64,000 nt of DNA from Diprion similis (Eukaryota; Arthropoda; Insecta; Hymenoptera; Diprionidae). Below the pieces are notes generated by a model. It made no database searches and had not been told where the DNA came from. It worked only from the letters and a program-made list of their open reading frames with translations. Location of the stretch: assembly GCF_021155765.1 (NCBI RefSeq), contig NC_060106.1:7447501-7511500 (forward strand). Reading direction: 5' to 3'. Positions 10,986 through 23,762 of the stretch are shown here, in pieces. The first letter of the stretch is position 1. Each line of letters starts with the position of its first letter. The translations under genes were made by a program, and so were the position numbers.

Positions 10986-13967
10986 ATGGCTATAGCTCGG
11001 ATTAAATCCTTCATTGACAGTGGCCTGAAGAACAGCTCGCTGAATCGAACGACCAGTCTAGAACCGGAAGTGGGAATAAAAATTGTCCACTCCCCGGCGG
11101 CGAAGGCTTTATACGTGACCATTATAGGTGCAAGACACTTGCCTCAGAACTTTGGCTTTACCAGAGTCAACAGTTACGTTGTTAAGGTAAGAGCATGTAT
11201 GCTAAACTTTTTATCTATCGATATAACGGACATTAGGGTATTTGACGTTTGAAGAACTTTTCCATTTTTCTACAGTTGCATGCAAAGAGGGCTTGCTTGC
11301 TTCTGGTCTAAAAAATTTTTAGGGTATGCGAAAATGATTTTTTTGGAAAAGTGAAGAACCGATATTAAGACCTTTTTAACACGTATTATGTCTTTTATAT
11401 TTCACCAAAAAATGCATTATGGCTCAAAAATATGATCTAGAGTGAATTGCAGAGAAGTTCTAATATAGAAAGGTCCCAAAAAATTTTGGTGTTTTCAATT
11501 ATGGCATTTTTTGCTACCCTTCTGTATCAAAATTTTTTTGTAATGTGCTTTCGATAAATTTTTTGAGATATAATCCATTTTTGTAAACAATCTAAAAGAG
11601 ATAATACATAATACAGTGCTCAGTTTCTTAGAGGTTTCTTTTTAGACCAATTGCAAGCACTTTTTAAACGTCAAACACCCCAATTTAAATGTGTATCTAT
11701 TTCTTGTTCGCTTAAAATACGATAAGCGAGATACGTGAGGTAATTTTTTCAATATTGCAAGTATTGTCACCTAAATAGATGAATAAGCAAACTTGAAGTG
11801 GCTGTTCAGATTGCGAGTACAAGTATGTATCGATCCAACGTTGACATGGTTACAGTTCATAATCAAAAAGGGATAGGCTGGTGGTACTCAAGAGTTACAC
11901 GTGATCAATATAGAAGTATAATTACCCACATGCAGAGTGTTTTACGGCTCAAAAAATAGTCCGCGAATCGTTGTGGTCAGAGTAATTTTAACAATCTCAT
12001 TAATCACTTAGGTGAAACTTCTCCCAGGGAAGGAGAAGTTCGAAACGACCCCAAAAAACGAGTCCTGGCCGAGTTGGAACGAGGAGTTCACCTTCCCACT
12101 GACGAAAGAGACGAAATCAAAATTTGGGAAGACAAAAGTAACCGAAGAAGAAATCGGTGGGTCGAAATTGGTCGTGGCCACAGTCTACGCTGTTCTAGAG
12201 GACAAGCCACTGATAGCCACCGATAAAAAGGAATCGGAGAACGAAAGAGCCAAGGGTGAGTCTTCCAAGAAAGGGAAGAAGGATAATTCGGCCGCCAAAA
12301 GTACGCCCTCAACCACAGATTCGTCCAAGGCCAATCTGCTGACCCAGTTCTTTGGCAAACAAAATGATAAGGAAAAGACAAGCATGCCTCAGAAGAGTGC
12401 CAGGGACCGGATCTTCGACAAGAGACGAACCCTAGGAGCCGCCACTGTCAAATTGGACCCTGGAGTCTTCGTTACAAAACCCGCTAAGCCAAAGCATGCG
12501 GGCGACGTTTCCACTGGAGAAACTTGGTGGCCACTAAAACCGATCAGTAGCGGAATCTCCGGAGCCGATGAAAGGGTGAGCAATTTATCGACTAATCCAC
12601 AAATTTTCAGCCAGCTATTCAAAGTAAAAATTTCGATTTTCGAATTGAACCTTTGTTTCCGTACTTTTAGCACTTCCAGATGTCGAAAAAAATATTATCG
12701 AGTATGTTCTTATTTTGTGTAAAAAAAAATCCGATGTTGCCAAATACAAAATTCATTTTTCGTTAGATCTTCTGGACTTCCAGAAAAAAACACTTCCTTT
12801 GATTTTCAGTCCTGTGCATGCCAACGCCTCAGGAATAATTTTTTTTTATTCGTTTGTATGGAATGCTAGATGTTCTCTAGTTTATCCTGAAGTTTTTATA
12901 TTGAGATGAAAACTGGATCATAATTTAATCTGTATAAATATTTCAGAGGCATGGAATATGTTCAGAAAAGTCGAGATCCCTGGAATATTTATAACAATTC
13001 ACCGTTAATATGATCCTATTTTTGACCCACTTTAAAAATTTCGGGACGTAATCTAAAACTTACGTTTTCACAAACTAAAAATGTAAACAATTAGTTTTTT
13101 TCAGTCGTTCTCCTGAATATATTAAGAAGGTTCGACATTCTTGAAATATTTAGACCAAGTGTTTCTGAAAAAAGGCCCGAGGGCTTAAAAATGGAAGGAA
13201 TTATATATCTTATTGTAGTGTTCACCTCAAAATATCCGAATTACGGATCAGAATTTGTACCCTGAAGGTTAATATACGTAATTGAAACATATCATGACGT
13301 CTGTTCCATTGAAAGACGAAAAATTTCAAAGACAATAAATATTTAATTTTTTACACAGCGAGAGAGCAAGAAAGGACAGGTGGAGATTTCATTATGCCAG
13401 GAGAAGGGGGACAAGGACGGAGAAAGTGGAGGCAGCTTGATATTGTCATTGAGCAAGCTAAGATGCTCCTTACATACGATGCACGAACACGAGGCTCTGA
13501 AGGGTCAGCTGTACATAAAGATGTCCGTAGTTGACAACGGCATAGTCACACATTTTTGGAAAAGTGATAGATTCATGCCGACTATTTCGACCAGTTTTTC
13601 ACCTGACAACGCAAGGGTTATCGCAAAGAATCCCCAGGGCGACGTCAGTTTTGTGGTGAAATTTGTCTCCAAAAATAAATTGGGTAATTATCAATCTTTT
13701 GTTTTAAGATCAAACCCGTTGAAATAGTTTTGTTCAACCGCAGAATTCGATTGTAATATAAAATGCGAAACATTTATAGATAAATATGATTAAATTGAAG
13801 TAAAATGTGTGTAAAAACTTTGAACTTGACTCTTCATCACAGGAAAGAAAACCGCAGTTGGGCATTTCGTGATAGGACCGGATGGAGGAGGAACCTATGG
13901 CGAACAGTGGAAACAAGCGTTGGCTAAACCTGGCCAGCAAATCACTAAATGGCAGCCCTTCGAGTGA
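10986..13967 (+). CDS. Tandem C2-domain (synaptotagmin-like) protein
   Basis: Exons 10986-11186, 12012-12575, 13359-13683 and 13843-13967 join in phase to 1215 nt, 404 residues. The start ATG lies in CAAAATGGCT and gives MAIARIKSFIDSGLKN. The first C2-like module (about residues 25-110) shows LYVTIIGARHLPQ, then VKLLPGKEKFETTPKN and WPSWNEEFTFPL, the usual C2 strand pattern. A Lys/Ser-rich linker of about 90 residues follows. The second C2 module (about residues 265-400) starts LILSLSKLRCSLHTM and ends GPDGGGTYGEQWKQAL then ITKWQPFE, the synaptotagmin C-terminal signature. Acidic calcium-binding loop residues are not evident in the first C2, so calcium-independent membrane or protein binding is likely. 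There is no transmembrane segment or signal peptide. The exact ortholog is not recognised; vesicle trafficking is inferred from the family. Confidence 0.82.
11236..11680. mobile_element. Inverted-repeat MITE-like element in C2-gene intron 1
   Basis: The left end GGGTATTTGACGTTT (11236-11250) is the near reverse complement of the right end AAACGTCAAACACCC (11666-11680). Inside, GGTCTAAAAA on the left matches the complement of TTTTTAGACC on the right. A block containing GTATTATGT and TTATATTTCACC also pairs with the opposite arm. The two halves therefore fold on each other over most of 445 bp, with indels. No ORF. It differs in sequence from the element at 6490-6757. Confidence 0.7.
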
Positions 13968-14441
13968 TAAAGTCAATGAAAAGTTCTCGAGACTTGTCGT
14001 TGAATTTTATTTTTTAGATACACACAGTATTGTTTATCGTCAACTGAAGTTCGATTCATTCACCTCTTTTAATACTCGCACTTCTGTGTTAACTACGTTG
14101 AAATTTTTATACTTGTACCATATATATATATATATAACATTTTTTATCGTTGAAACTGTGAATACGCTATCGGTCAATGTATTGTGAAAATTTACTCGCT
14201 TCGGTCCGCTACGCAAGGTTCGTCGATAAGTAATTGCACTATTTTATAATTCTACGAGTCTCTCCGTAAAACCAAGCTTTAAGGCTATCAAAAAGTATAG
14301 TTAATCCGCAGGTCTAGGTTTTATGTATCGAGATACGCTAAACGTGAAATTTTCAAAATTGTGTAGGGAAATTTCGTTTAGCCCTACGTTATGAGAGTAT
14401 TGCAATTATTCTAATCTGATCCGATTGATGTAATAGACTCG

Positions 14442-14447
14442 AATAAA
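14442..14447 (+). terminator. Candidate poly(A) signal of the C2-domain gene
   Basis: AATAAA lies 475 bp after the stop codon, the first canonical hexamer I see downstream on this strand. Confidence 0.45.
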
Positions 14448-15264
14448 CATTTGTGTAAAAATTTTCCATTTTAATATGAGAAAATGAGTACTCAAGTATT
14501 TCTTCGTGAGAAAATCAATTTATTACATTATTCGTTATTTTATACATTTGTACATATTTATTGTATCACAAAACTGACTGTCCCTTACTTTATTTATAAA
14601 CTAATGTTATATATTCACTGCACAAGGTAATATCGTTTTTGAAACCTACGTATACAAGTATTTCTCATTTATCGCGTCCAATCCGTCTTTTTTTTATTCG
14701 TCTATTACATTATTTTGAAACATAAAACTAACCATGTTAGCTTATACTAGTAGCTTGGCACTGCGTACGTTATAGCTTTTGCAAGCTGCACGTAGTTCAT
14801 AGTATACAATAATTGGGGCAGCAATAACTGATTTCCATCCAATTAAAGCGTAACTATTCTAAAGTGTAGGTCAACCTCTAAGGACATTAGCGCGGAACTG
14901 CATTTGTCAATTGATCATGAACTACACCATCTCTTGAATTATTAAATTAATCAATTACTCCGTCCAATAACGGCAGTGCCATTTTAACGTGATGTAACTA
15001 ACAATAAGTTAGGATGACGAAAAGTTTTTGGTTCGTTGAAAAATTTCTGTGGTAAACACTGCAAATGCAGCCAGTTCTCGAACTTTACCGTTTTTGGCAA
15101 CTAAATTTCTAAAAGTACACTTTTCCACAGAAAGTCTTCAATTTGCAAGAAGCGTTACGTATTTTCATTAATTTCTATATTCCAGTCAATTAATTATATG
15201 TAATGATTGTATAAAACTATAAGTATTAATAAAACTACGACTTATGTTACATTCAAATATATTG

Positions 15265-15289
15265 CGTGTGTGTGTGTGTGTGTGTGTGT
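15265..15289. repeat. GT dinucleotide microsatellite
   Basis: About 12 uninterrupted GT units in the convergent 3' region. Confidence 0.95.
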
Positions 15290-15725
15290 CAATATGTAAC
15301 AATTGATGGTAATCTATTGATAGTAATTATTGTATAATATGTATAAATGTTCTTACATTCAATACATTAGTTATTGTACCAAACGCTAATTTACATCACA
15401 TCAATAGATACAAGAGACGTCTTGATCTCGTCAACAAATTTTGTTCTTATAAAGGCTAGATTTTCGAGCAATCGTTTACTTCGAACGATATATCTTCTCC
15501 ATAAGCTAATAATAAACTCTTCTCAGACAAAACAACAGTCCTCGTGATACAGAACAATAAAGAATAACGTGAAACGAATTTCTTGACACTCTTTGTGCTG
15601 AAAATTTTTCATCTCAATCGGAAACGTAAAATTTGAGCTCGATAATAGGAAAAAATAAATAATTTAAGTAGAGTTCCGTGTAATCAGGGGTAATAACATC
15701 GAAAATTCGATATTCCACTACAGTC

Positions 15726-17902
15726 TTAAACCAAATTATCTGTAATGGCAATATTGCTACGGAGCATCACAAGAGTTTTTTTAACTCTAAGCGCCGTCAG
15801 TCTTACAGCCGGATTTTCGTGCCAGCATTCAGCCATAACTTTACTCAGGGGTGCCAAAACCTGTGGAAAAAAAAACGACGTAATTTATATACATTTTATA
15901 CATAATCCAGGTAATCCTTTTTCAGTTTCAGATGCAGTTAGGCACGCAAGTAGACCATGCATTAATCGAGTGTATAAGCTCAACAAAATTCAGCATTATT
16001 TTCATTCTGATTACATAGTCTGTAGTAATACACACCGAATCACTTTTCCATCTCGATGGTATTTGTGGACGCAATTTTTTCACGCATATTGCAAGCTTCA
16101 TGTCTTCGAAGGATGGATCTCCGGGTACAACATCGTGATACGGCAGAGCGTACGCTTCTGCCGATCGTGAAGAAGAGACATCTTCAGGAGTGCCACATCG
16201 TCGGCAGACTTCCCAGAAGACCAAACCGACGGAGTACATATCAGCCATTTTAAACGAATCGAACGAGGTCGTGTTTACACGTTCCTCGAGAATCTCTGGA
16301 GCCATGTACCTCTTTGTACCAACTCTGGTGTTCGGCGGAATTTCGACGGTGCCGTTATCACTACGGGAATTAAAAATAATCGTTTCCTAGTAATTAAGAC
16401 AACATTCTTTGACCGATGTAATCGACGGTTACTCACCTCATAAATCGTACGGCCATTCCAAAGTCAGCAATAACACATTCTCCGTTCGACTTGACCAGGA
16501 TGTTCCTACTCTTGACGTCGCGATGTGCAATGGCCGGCTTTCCTCTAGTACCAAAAATTTCCATGTGAAGATGAGACATCCCGGAGGCGATTGAGAAGCA
16601 GATGGTCAGCAGGGTCGAGTGATCGAGAATCGTGGTCTGCAAGTAATCATGCAGCGAGCCCCGCTCGTGGTAATCGGTAATCAGTAGCATCTGGGTCCAT
16701 GTTCCAGTGCCCTTGATATCGGCCGCGATGAACCCAAGGATGTTCTCGTGTCTCATGAGCACCGTCTGATAGATCTCAGTCTCACGAAACCAGGAGGCTT
16801 CCTCCAGAGAGAAAAACACCTTGACGGCTACTCTCTCGCCTCGCCAAGTAGCCAGCCAGACCTCTCCGTATCTTCCTTTTCCGACGCATCTGGATAACGA
16901 CAGCTGCCTAGCAATCGTCCTCTGCACCAGTAGAGGAAGACCGGATCCTGACCCGCTGCTTTCGTCTATGAGTTCCTCCAGGTTTCCTCGAATTGATTTC
17001 TGTAAGATGGACCTTCGGCGTTTCGATTTACGATGACGCTGCAAGACGATGAAGCCGACGACGATAACGATGATGAGGATTACCGACGCCGAGGCTGAAA
17101 TCGCGATTATGACGATCGTTTTTGCCGAGGGAACTGAATCGACTTGCCCTGAGATCCAAGGCTTGAATACCGGAAGGGACTTCTTGTTGCATAAGTCCCT
17201 GTCGTTGCAGCAGGTTATACTCATCTGATTCAAAAGTGGCGCCAAGTCTCCTTTGCACTGCATTAGGCCCTGCTCAACGGGGGGGAGACACCCGAATGAC
17301 CACTCGGGACTGTATTCTTTTCTTTTTGGGTCCCAGACCTCCTCGACCGCGCTGAAGCAGTAACCTCCGACCTGCTCTTGGCAAGTCCCGTTCTCTCTGC
17401 CATCGGGGCAGTAGCCTTCGCAGTAACAAGTGATTCCCAGTGCTGAAATACAATTTTCAAATTTTGCACCATTTTTTAAAATTACCTACGCCTATGTGAC
17501 AACTGTAAATATTGAACTGAATGAATCAGAGAGTCAAACGTTGAACGTACAATATTCGGTTAAATATTATGAAATTTCATCGCAAGTTAATAGTGACCGG
17601 CAGTTAAACCCCGTCGAAATTTTCCGCCCCTTTCAACTCAGATAGTTGAATTTTGTCGCTGTTATACGACAATCATGGCAGTATGTATGTACATAAATAG
17701 TGTTTACATTACACAAATGAGAATCAAACGCATTTGGCACGTTTGTTATGAGAGGGAATTAACTGGACGTATGATGAAAACTTATCAACTTATTCGTCAC
17801 TTTCAAAGAAATTCTAAAAAAGTCGAGCTGATCTCCGAATGAACATTTTATATAATTACCACTTGTCGTTGTAGCGATAACCACCCCAAACACGATCCAC
17901 AT
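15726..17902 (-). CDS. tkv: BMP type I receptor serine/threonine kinase (thickveins)
   Basis: Exons in transcript order are 17902-17860, 17442-16437, 16360-16036 and 15860-15726; 1509 nt, 502 residues, a typical length. Exon 1 encodes only a signal peptide ([14 protein letters not shown]). The ectodomain has the three-finger pattern: [26 protein letters not shown], and [10 protein letters not shown] transmembrane helix follows ([20 protein letters not shown]). The GS box [18 protein letters not shown] is the type I receptor hallmark. The kinase shows [24 protein letters not shown] and APE. The L45-loop region [10 protein letters not shown] is of the Tkv/ALK3-6 type rather than the Saxophone type. 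The C-terminus [11 protein letters not shown] completes it. By family knowledge it binds Dpp/BMP with a type II receptor and phosphorylates Mad. Ectodomain, transmembrane helix, GS box and most of the kinase share one 1-kb exon. Alternative upstream first exons cannot be excluded. Confidence 0.9.
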
Positions 17903-20108
17903 CTTATATTCCTTATGAAAACGTCCGAACAGATTAGAACCTCGAGAGACAATGAGACGTTGGGTCGTTGGAATGGTTCAGCCCAAACGTGCAGGTCAGT
18001 GGTGGGTGAGGCACGATGTGTTTATGTGTTGAAGTCGGTACCGCCAGAAGTGGGGACTATGAGAGGATGGGATTAGGGTGCAAGGATGGGCTCTAAACTG
18101 GAAACGATTATTTTTCAGGCTACTACAAGCATTCGTTAATAGTGGTCAGGGGGCGAAGTGGTTCTTGAAAAAAGGGCCTGTAATTTTCTAAACCTTACTA
18201 ACTTAAGTTTACATGTCCCGAGACATCGTCTCCGATATCACATATTTCCATACACGATTTTAATGTCCAGGCCATATAATTATTACTATTGTCATATTTT
18301 AATGAGATTTAAAGACGCTTACCTGCAAGTTTCAGTTTGTGTTTTATCAAATTTGATTCAATGACCAAATGGATGAAGGAATTGTAACGAGTTAAATGAC
18401 TCCACTAAGGTTTGTGGTTTCTTTAACAATAATAATTTTACTCACAAATTACGCCTGATGGCGATGTTTCACTCATTGCTTTGCGATTATTGGGTTACGT
18501 GTGATCAGGCGCACTTGTCAAGCAGTCATGTTTTCAGAATTGTTCACAGTAGTTTGATCAATTTTTGTTTTAAATTCAATAATGCAATTACCTTTTATTC
18601 ATACTAATGAATTATGTGAAACACGTGATTTGCAGTCATTTTTTTAATTTAAATTATCAAAATATTGTGTGTAGATCCGTATTTATTGTCAGTTTAGAAA
18701 ATGTTAAAAAGCAATCATGGAACGGAATGAGATAAACTATGACGGGCATGATTTCGTCAATAGAAGTGAAAACAGATTCGTACAAGAATTGCTGTTTCTT
18801 TATTTTTTGTTATATTTGTACAGTGAACTCTTCATTTACAATTCAGTAAATTTAATCAAAATAAGAAAATAACTAATTACTCCATAACAATTAGAGAATC
18901 CAATAATAATATATCAGATTAGGAACAATATGACTTTACTCACAATACATTCCGCATAATGTTAGTCCGTAGTTGTTAAATCGTACTAATAATTGTGAGG
19001 TTTACGTCAAATTATTCTTTTTATTGGTGAATTGATAAAATGATAATAATAGTAAAAGCAATAGTGATAATAATAATATTGTAACTTTCGGGGAAGTTAC
19101 GGAATAAAAATGCGGGTTCGTTGAGCCTTAAAGAACTGATTCAAAGGCACAAATGAATAAAGCTGGAAAAAAGCTTGTTTAACCTAGTTCATATTTTAAA
19201 TGAAAATAAAAATCATAGTTAATATTGACTTCAAATATGAAATACTCATAATGTTCACAAATAAATAAAATGTATAAGGTATGCAATCGATATAATCTAG
19301 CTAAAGCAAAATTTGCATAATAATGAAATAATTTTGAACCCAACAGGTAATGAAAAATTGATAAATAGTCTTTTTTTAACATTTATTAGTACGAATCATT
19401 CATTTACAAGCAACAATACATATTAATATTAGAAATATGACAGATATGTACGTGGATATCGTAAGTTAAAACACATGTTGGTCATAATTAAGCATAAGTT
19501 TATAACAATAAATAACAAATACTTGTATCATAAGTTATGTATTTAAACAATTTAAACGTCGATTTTAAAAACCCGTAAAATGTATTCTTATCTAAAAATC
19601 ACTGTCCACTACACACCTGTTATTGAATTTAGTACCTAGATTAGTCCAGTGATATTTAATTATATTACATCGTACTTTATTGGTTAAGTATTCCATAAAT
19701 ATGCATACTCATAATTAGAGGCTGCATTATTCTGCGTGTATCTATTACGTAATCCAATATTTTTAACTGTAATATCACCTTGACATTCACTAATCGTGCC
19801 GTTTAACCTGACTGCATGATGTAACTCGCAGAAATGTCAAAAAGATTTCCAGTAACAAGATAAAACACTACAATGGTAAGCCTGAATTGATAAATTATAT
19901 ATAAATATTTCTACGTACTATTATTTCTATGAGTAATTAAATCAATACAGTGACAATACAGAAGTTACACAAATAACAATTTGACAAATTGCTGCGCAAA
20001 TATTAACAAAATAATAACGTGCTATCATCGAAATTTATAAATAACAATTAAATTTGGTAATTAAAATAGAACAATGATCTAACAAATATTTTCAATTAAT
20101 ATTGAAGA
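17903..20108. other. Intergenic, no gene recognised
   Basis: This is the upstream region of tkv and the probable 3' UTR of the first RING gene. It is strongly AT-rich, with several ATA/AAT-type short runs (about 19040-19080). No convincing exon is seen on either strand. Confidence 0.5.
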
Positions 20109-21184
20109 TTAAATTGCTTCACATTTCACTTTCACATCACACTTTGGACATTTCAGAGGCCTTTGACCCGTCAAGCATCTCTGGCAAAAAGTGTGTCCAC
20201 AGGGCATTAACCCCGATTTGTTTACTTTCCTAATCTGGACTTGACAATATAGACATTTCTGAACACCTGACTCGCAAGTATTGTGTTGTGTATTGGCCGT
20301 CTTTTTTTGGCCATTGGATAACTGAGACTGCTTGGTAACCGACGAACCGCAAAATATACGATCCTTTGAATCTCCTTCAACATTCAACTGATCTTTCCTC
20401 CCTTTTTCTTTCGGCAACATTTTACTGGCTGTCGCCGAAGGCTTACCTCCATTTCTATTCGCTGTTTGACGAATATTCTCTCTTCCCGGTGTATAAATGT
20501 CCGCATTTTTCTGACAATGACGCGATGAATTACCAAAGTTCTCTATCTTCCTTATTCCCTCGGTATTCGTTGGCTTCAGAGGAAAACAAAAGTTGTCTCT
20601 CAGATTAGTGTTGGAAGAAGTGTCAAGTCCTGATGTTGACGGCTTTTTAGCACAAGCCCGTGAGCATTGGCAACCAGAATCGTTTTTTGCCAGCTTAACT
20701 GCCGGCCCCAGCAAACGTTCATGAACCTGTGCCGATGTGTAAGACGACGCATTGGCTCGAAGCAGATCATCACGAGGAGTCCAAGCTGTGGATCAAATGA
20801 TTGCAATTAATCCATGAAAATTGAATTCTCACGAAATTCACATTTTATAATTGTTGTCATTGTGATACCTTTTGCTGGTGCAGCTTTAGTTCGAGGACTC
20901 AGAACGTCTCCCAGAACCTTAACAACCTGCATCCCCTGTCCAATGACCTGCAAAGCTCCCGCGATGTGCTGCTCGATTTTCTCGCAGTCATGCATCTGTG
21001 GGTTCTGTTTGTTCGACGATGTTGCACTTGTCGAAAACCAATTTACAGGGGGTACCGGCAATCCGCCAACACGTAGCACGTCTAAGGCTTTCGATGCATC
21101 TTCTGATATCGGAATCCCACCGGTTACAGCCTGGATTCCGGATCCTACAAGACTGCCGATGATGCCAGAGAACAGCCCAGTCAT
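20109..21184 (-). CDS. RING-finger protein with Gly-rich hydrophobic N-terminus
   Basis: Two exons, 21184-20869 and 20785-20109, join in phase (993 nt, 330 residues). The C-terminal C3HC4 RING is clear: CLYC, then CGHTFCQRC, then CPKC, about residues 282-322. This suggests ubiquitin E3 ligase activity, by family. The middle (about residues 115-275) is Ser/Asn/Lys-rich and low complexity, probably disordered. The N-terminus is unusual: MTGLFSGIIGSLVGSGIQAV and an amphipathic segment containing IAGALQVIGQGMQVVKVL could associate with membranes or oligomerise. It lies 750 bp downstream of another RING gene on the same strand. I do not recognise the ortholog. Confidence 0.8.
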
Positions 21185-21931
21185 TTTTCGGATTTATCTA
21201 AACGTTGAGTTACTATTGGCGATGAAATTTACTGTCACGATATCGCAGAAATGAAATAGCTCTTGCACGCTTTGATGATAATTATTAGACACGGTAATAA
21301 CTCGTATTAAGAATAGTATAATTTTAGGTGTAACAAGTTAAGGTCTGACTGCACGATCAACGGAAGGCAAACTGACAAACTTTGCTTACAGAAATCAAGC
21401 ATGTAAAGATATTAGAGATGTGTACATACATGTACTCGAGTAAGCAAAAACTTGAAATCTGTTAAGCGTACCTGCGAATAATAGCGGTATGGTTTCGTGC
21501 TACGAATTAACATGTGATTCGTAGCTAATTATACACATATAACTTACATAGATATAGTATATCTATGTACTCAGATTTGCATAATATATTGAATAGTAAC
21601 TTGTTTCAATTACAAAAGTCTTAATAAGCGAACAATAGACAAATTTAATGAATTGTGCGGTAATTTCTAATATCTATGATGTATTCTGATAACGAAGGAG
21701 GGGATTTACGAGGCTTGCGTTTTAAGAGTATAAAGACAAAATATTATTTTTTATTTTCCTATTTTGATTGGTACAGGCTGAATCTTACATTACATATAGG
21801 ATAAAGTGAGATTTACATCTCTAATGCAGTAATAATAATACTTCAAACTTCTGTATTGCTTTACAGTGCAACTCAACAATTTTCATCAATTCAAAATGCC
21901 ATAAAATTATAACTTATACAGTTGTCTGAGT
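21185..21931. other. Spacer between the two RING genes
   Basis: This AT-rich spacer holds the 5' side of the 330-residue gene and the 3' UTR of the 171-residue gene. A small TA-rich palindromic patch occurs near 21550-21570 (ATAGATATAGTATATCTAT). No further ORF of note. Confidence 0.5.
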
Positions 21932-22692
21932 TTAAAAATATATTTTCCGCAAATCGCCAATTGCCTCACGACAAACGGGGCACAAGGGTTCCAGCCCTTT
22001 TGCCTCATCACTCGCGCATATATCCTCGATGCAACACTTACAAAATATGTGTCCACACTCTGTAACCATTTTTATGTTGCAGCATTTCACGGACGACAAG
22101 CTCTCGAGACAGACAGGACAGCTGAGTTTTACTCCGATGCTGCTACGACGTGAATGGCTGCGACTTTCTCGAGGCTGAGGTTGAGGGCTTCCACTTTTTT
22201 CCGCAATTTTGGGCTTGGCCGTTTCGAAATCCCGCAATATTGCTCGCTGCCCTTCCAGGAATTCAGGAGAATCGTACAGATCTTTGACAGAAGAGAAGGA
22301 AAAATTTATATTTTTCACCACATTTGTTCTAACAATAGTACGCTAATTCAAAGTTGCAGACTCAAGAAAACCAAACTACGTTCAAGACCTAGATTACGAT
22401 TCTTCAATAACTTTTATGTTTCCGAGCAATTATCTAGCTTTATTATTAATAGATTAATTGAGCCAATAATTATTTATATTTATATTTATATAATGTATTC
22501 TTTAGTTTTTATAATTATGGATATACCTTGTAAGCACACATCTTGATCTTCGCTGCTCGCTAATTCAGAACTGGTATGGTTTTGCAAGAGCTCAATACTC
22601 GCAGATATGCTCTGTAAAAATTCTGACATTCTTCCGGAACTGTTAGGTCGTTCGGCGAACAATTTAATCACTTTTCTAGTAGTTTGGCTCAT
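21932..22692 (-). CDS. Small RING-finger protein, RNF4-like
   Basis: Exons 22692-22527 and 22281-21932 join in phase to 516 nt, 171 residues. The C-terminal C3HC4 RING reads CPVCLE, then TECGHIFCKCC, then CPVC, and the chain ends in an aromatic tail (LRKIYF). RNF4-type ligases likewise place the RING last and end in a short hydrophobic tail used for dimerisation. The preceding 100 residues are polar, with an SRSHSRRSS stretch. Clear SUMO-interacting motifs are not obvious, so a SUMO-targeted ligase role is only a possibility. The start MSQTTRKVIKLFAE is the first ATG of the open frame. Confidence 0.78.
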
Positions 22693-23334
22693 GGCAGGTC
22701 ACGATTTGCTCTTTACAGAAGATATTTCAAGTGTCCAACGGTTCTGATAATTAATTATATGAGACACAGATGTTCTTTGAAGTGCAAGATTACTTGAGGT
22801 TTAGTTTGAGACAAGGTTTACACTTGACACTCTTGTAATCATTTTACAACATACGTTTCGGAGCAGCCACGGTTAACTGTTCTAGTATTGTGATTGTTCT
22901 GACACTTCAAAGTCGCATGACACGTTAATGTACACTAGCGACTGCGAAAGTTGGCTGCGTTCGTTTATTTCGTATTGACTAATTCCCTAGAGTCTAAATT
23001 TTACGCGTATAAATTGACTGGTGAGATTATCGATCATTAATGGGTCGGTGAAAACGTCATCTTTCTAGAAAACTCTGTTGTTATTCTCATAGAAATATGT
23101 ATATATTATACTGAAAACTGTTGTAAATGTCCTTCACGGATACTTTCAACGGTATACTTTGAAACAAAATACCTGACGGAGAAAATTGACCTTTGTTACA
23201 TAGAATTCAATACAAAAATTGATAAACTAGCTTACCACTTAATCCTTGAAGATCATTCATAATAGTCTAAGATCGCGACGAAAGTCAACCACCAACGGCT
23301 TTGAGAATACAAAGAAAATCGGAAGAAAAAAATT
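22693..23334. other. Upstream region of the RNF4-like gene
   Basis: No coding feature recognised. It presumably contains the promoter of the 171-residue RING gene. Confidence 0.4.
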
Positions 23335-23762
23335 CATTCGGTGATACATTTCAATACAGGTTACATCAAATAGTAACAATACTATATTACGTGCACACTG
23401 TGTCTAGCAGGAGCTCAAGCTCTAGTTGCAAACTACGATAATAAGTATGTCGTAATACATTTTTAATATTGTGCACGAGGTTCTGTATATTGCACTTATT
23501 TTTTATCGTATAATAGTTAGATTTATTACATACTGTTAGATCATTATTTTAGATAAATTTTTGTCTTCCACCACAATACTAATTCGCAACTTGTTGAAAA
23601 ACTGTATACTGATACCAAAACACTTGTACTACACTTGATTGAGAAGTTATGAATAAACTGAAACTGAAACATACATATGAATTTTGAAATTATTTTACCT
23701 CCTTTGTAAAAATTTGTGCGAATTTTTCTCTTTTCGGCCATCACTTTTGATTCGTGGCTCGT
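23335..23762. repeat. Left flank of satellite, related to the right-flank repeat family
   Basis: CGGCCATCACTTTTGATTC (about 23735-23754), followed by a GGCTCG-like end, closely matches CGGCCGTAACTTTTGATTC near 37880. TAAACTGAAACT near 23655 recurs near 37453, and CAGGTTACATCAAA near 23357 resembles CAGGTTACATAAAA near 37153. The similarity is interrupted and degenerate, so boundaries are approximate. Confidence 0.55.

Larger units (their letters stand above)
13968..15725. other. Convergent 3' region between C2 gene and tkv
   Basis: This stretch holds the 3' UTRs of two convergent genes. I see no further gene. It contains a short TA run (about 14121-14136), the AATAAA at 14442, and a GT microsatellite. 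TTTATT near 14590 would read AATAAA on the minus strand and could end a 1.1-kb tkv 3' UTR. Confidence 0.5.
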
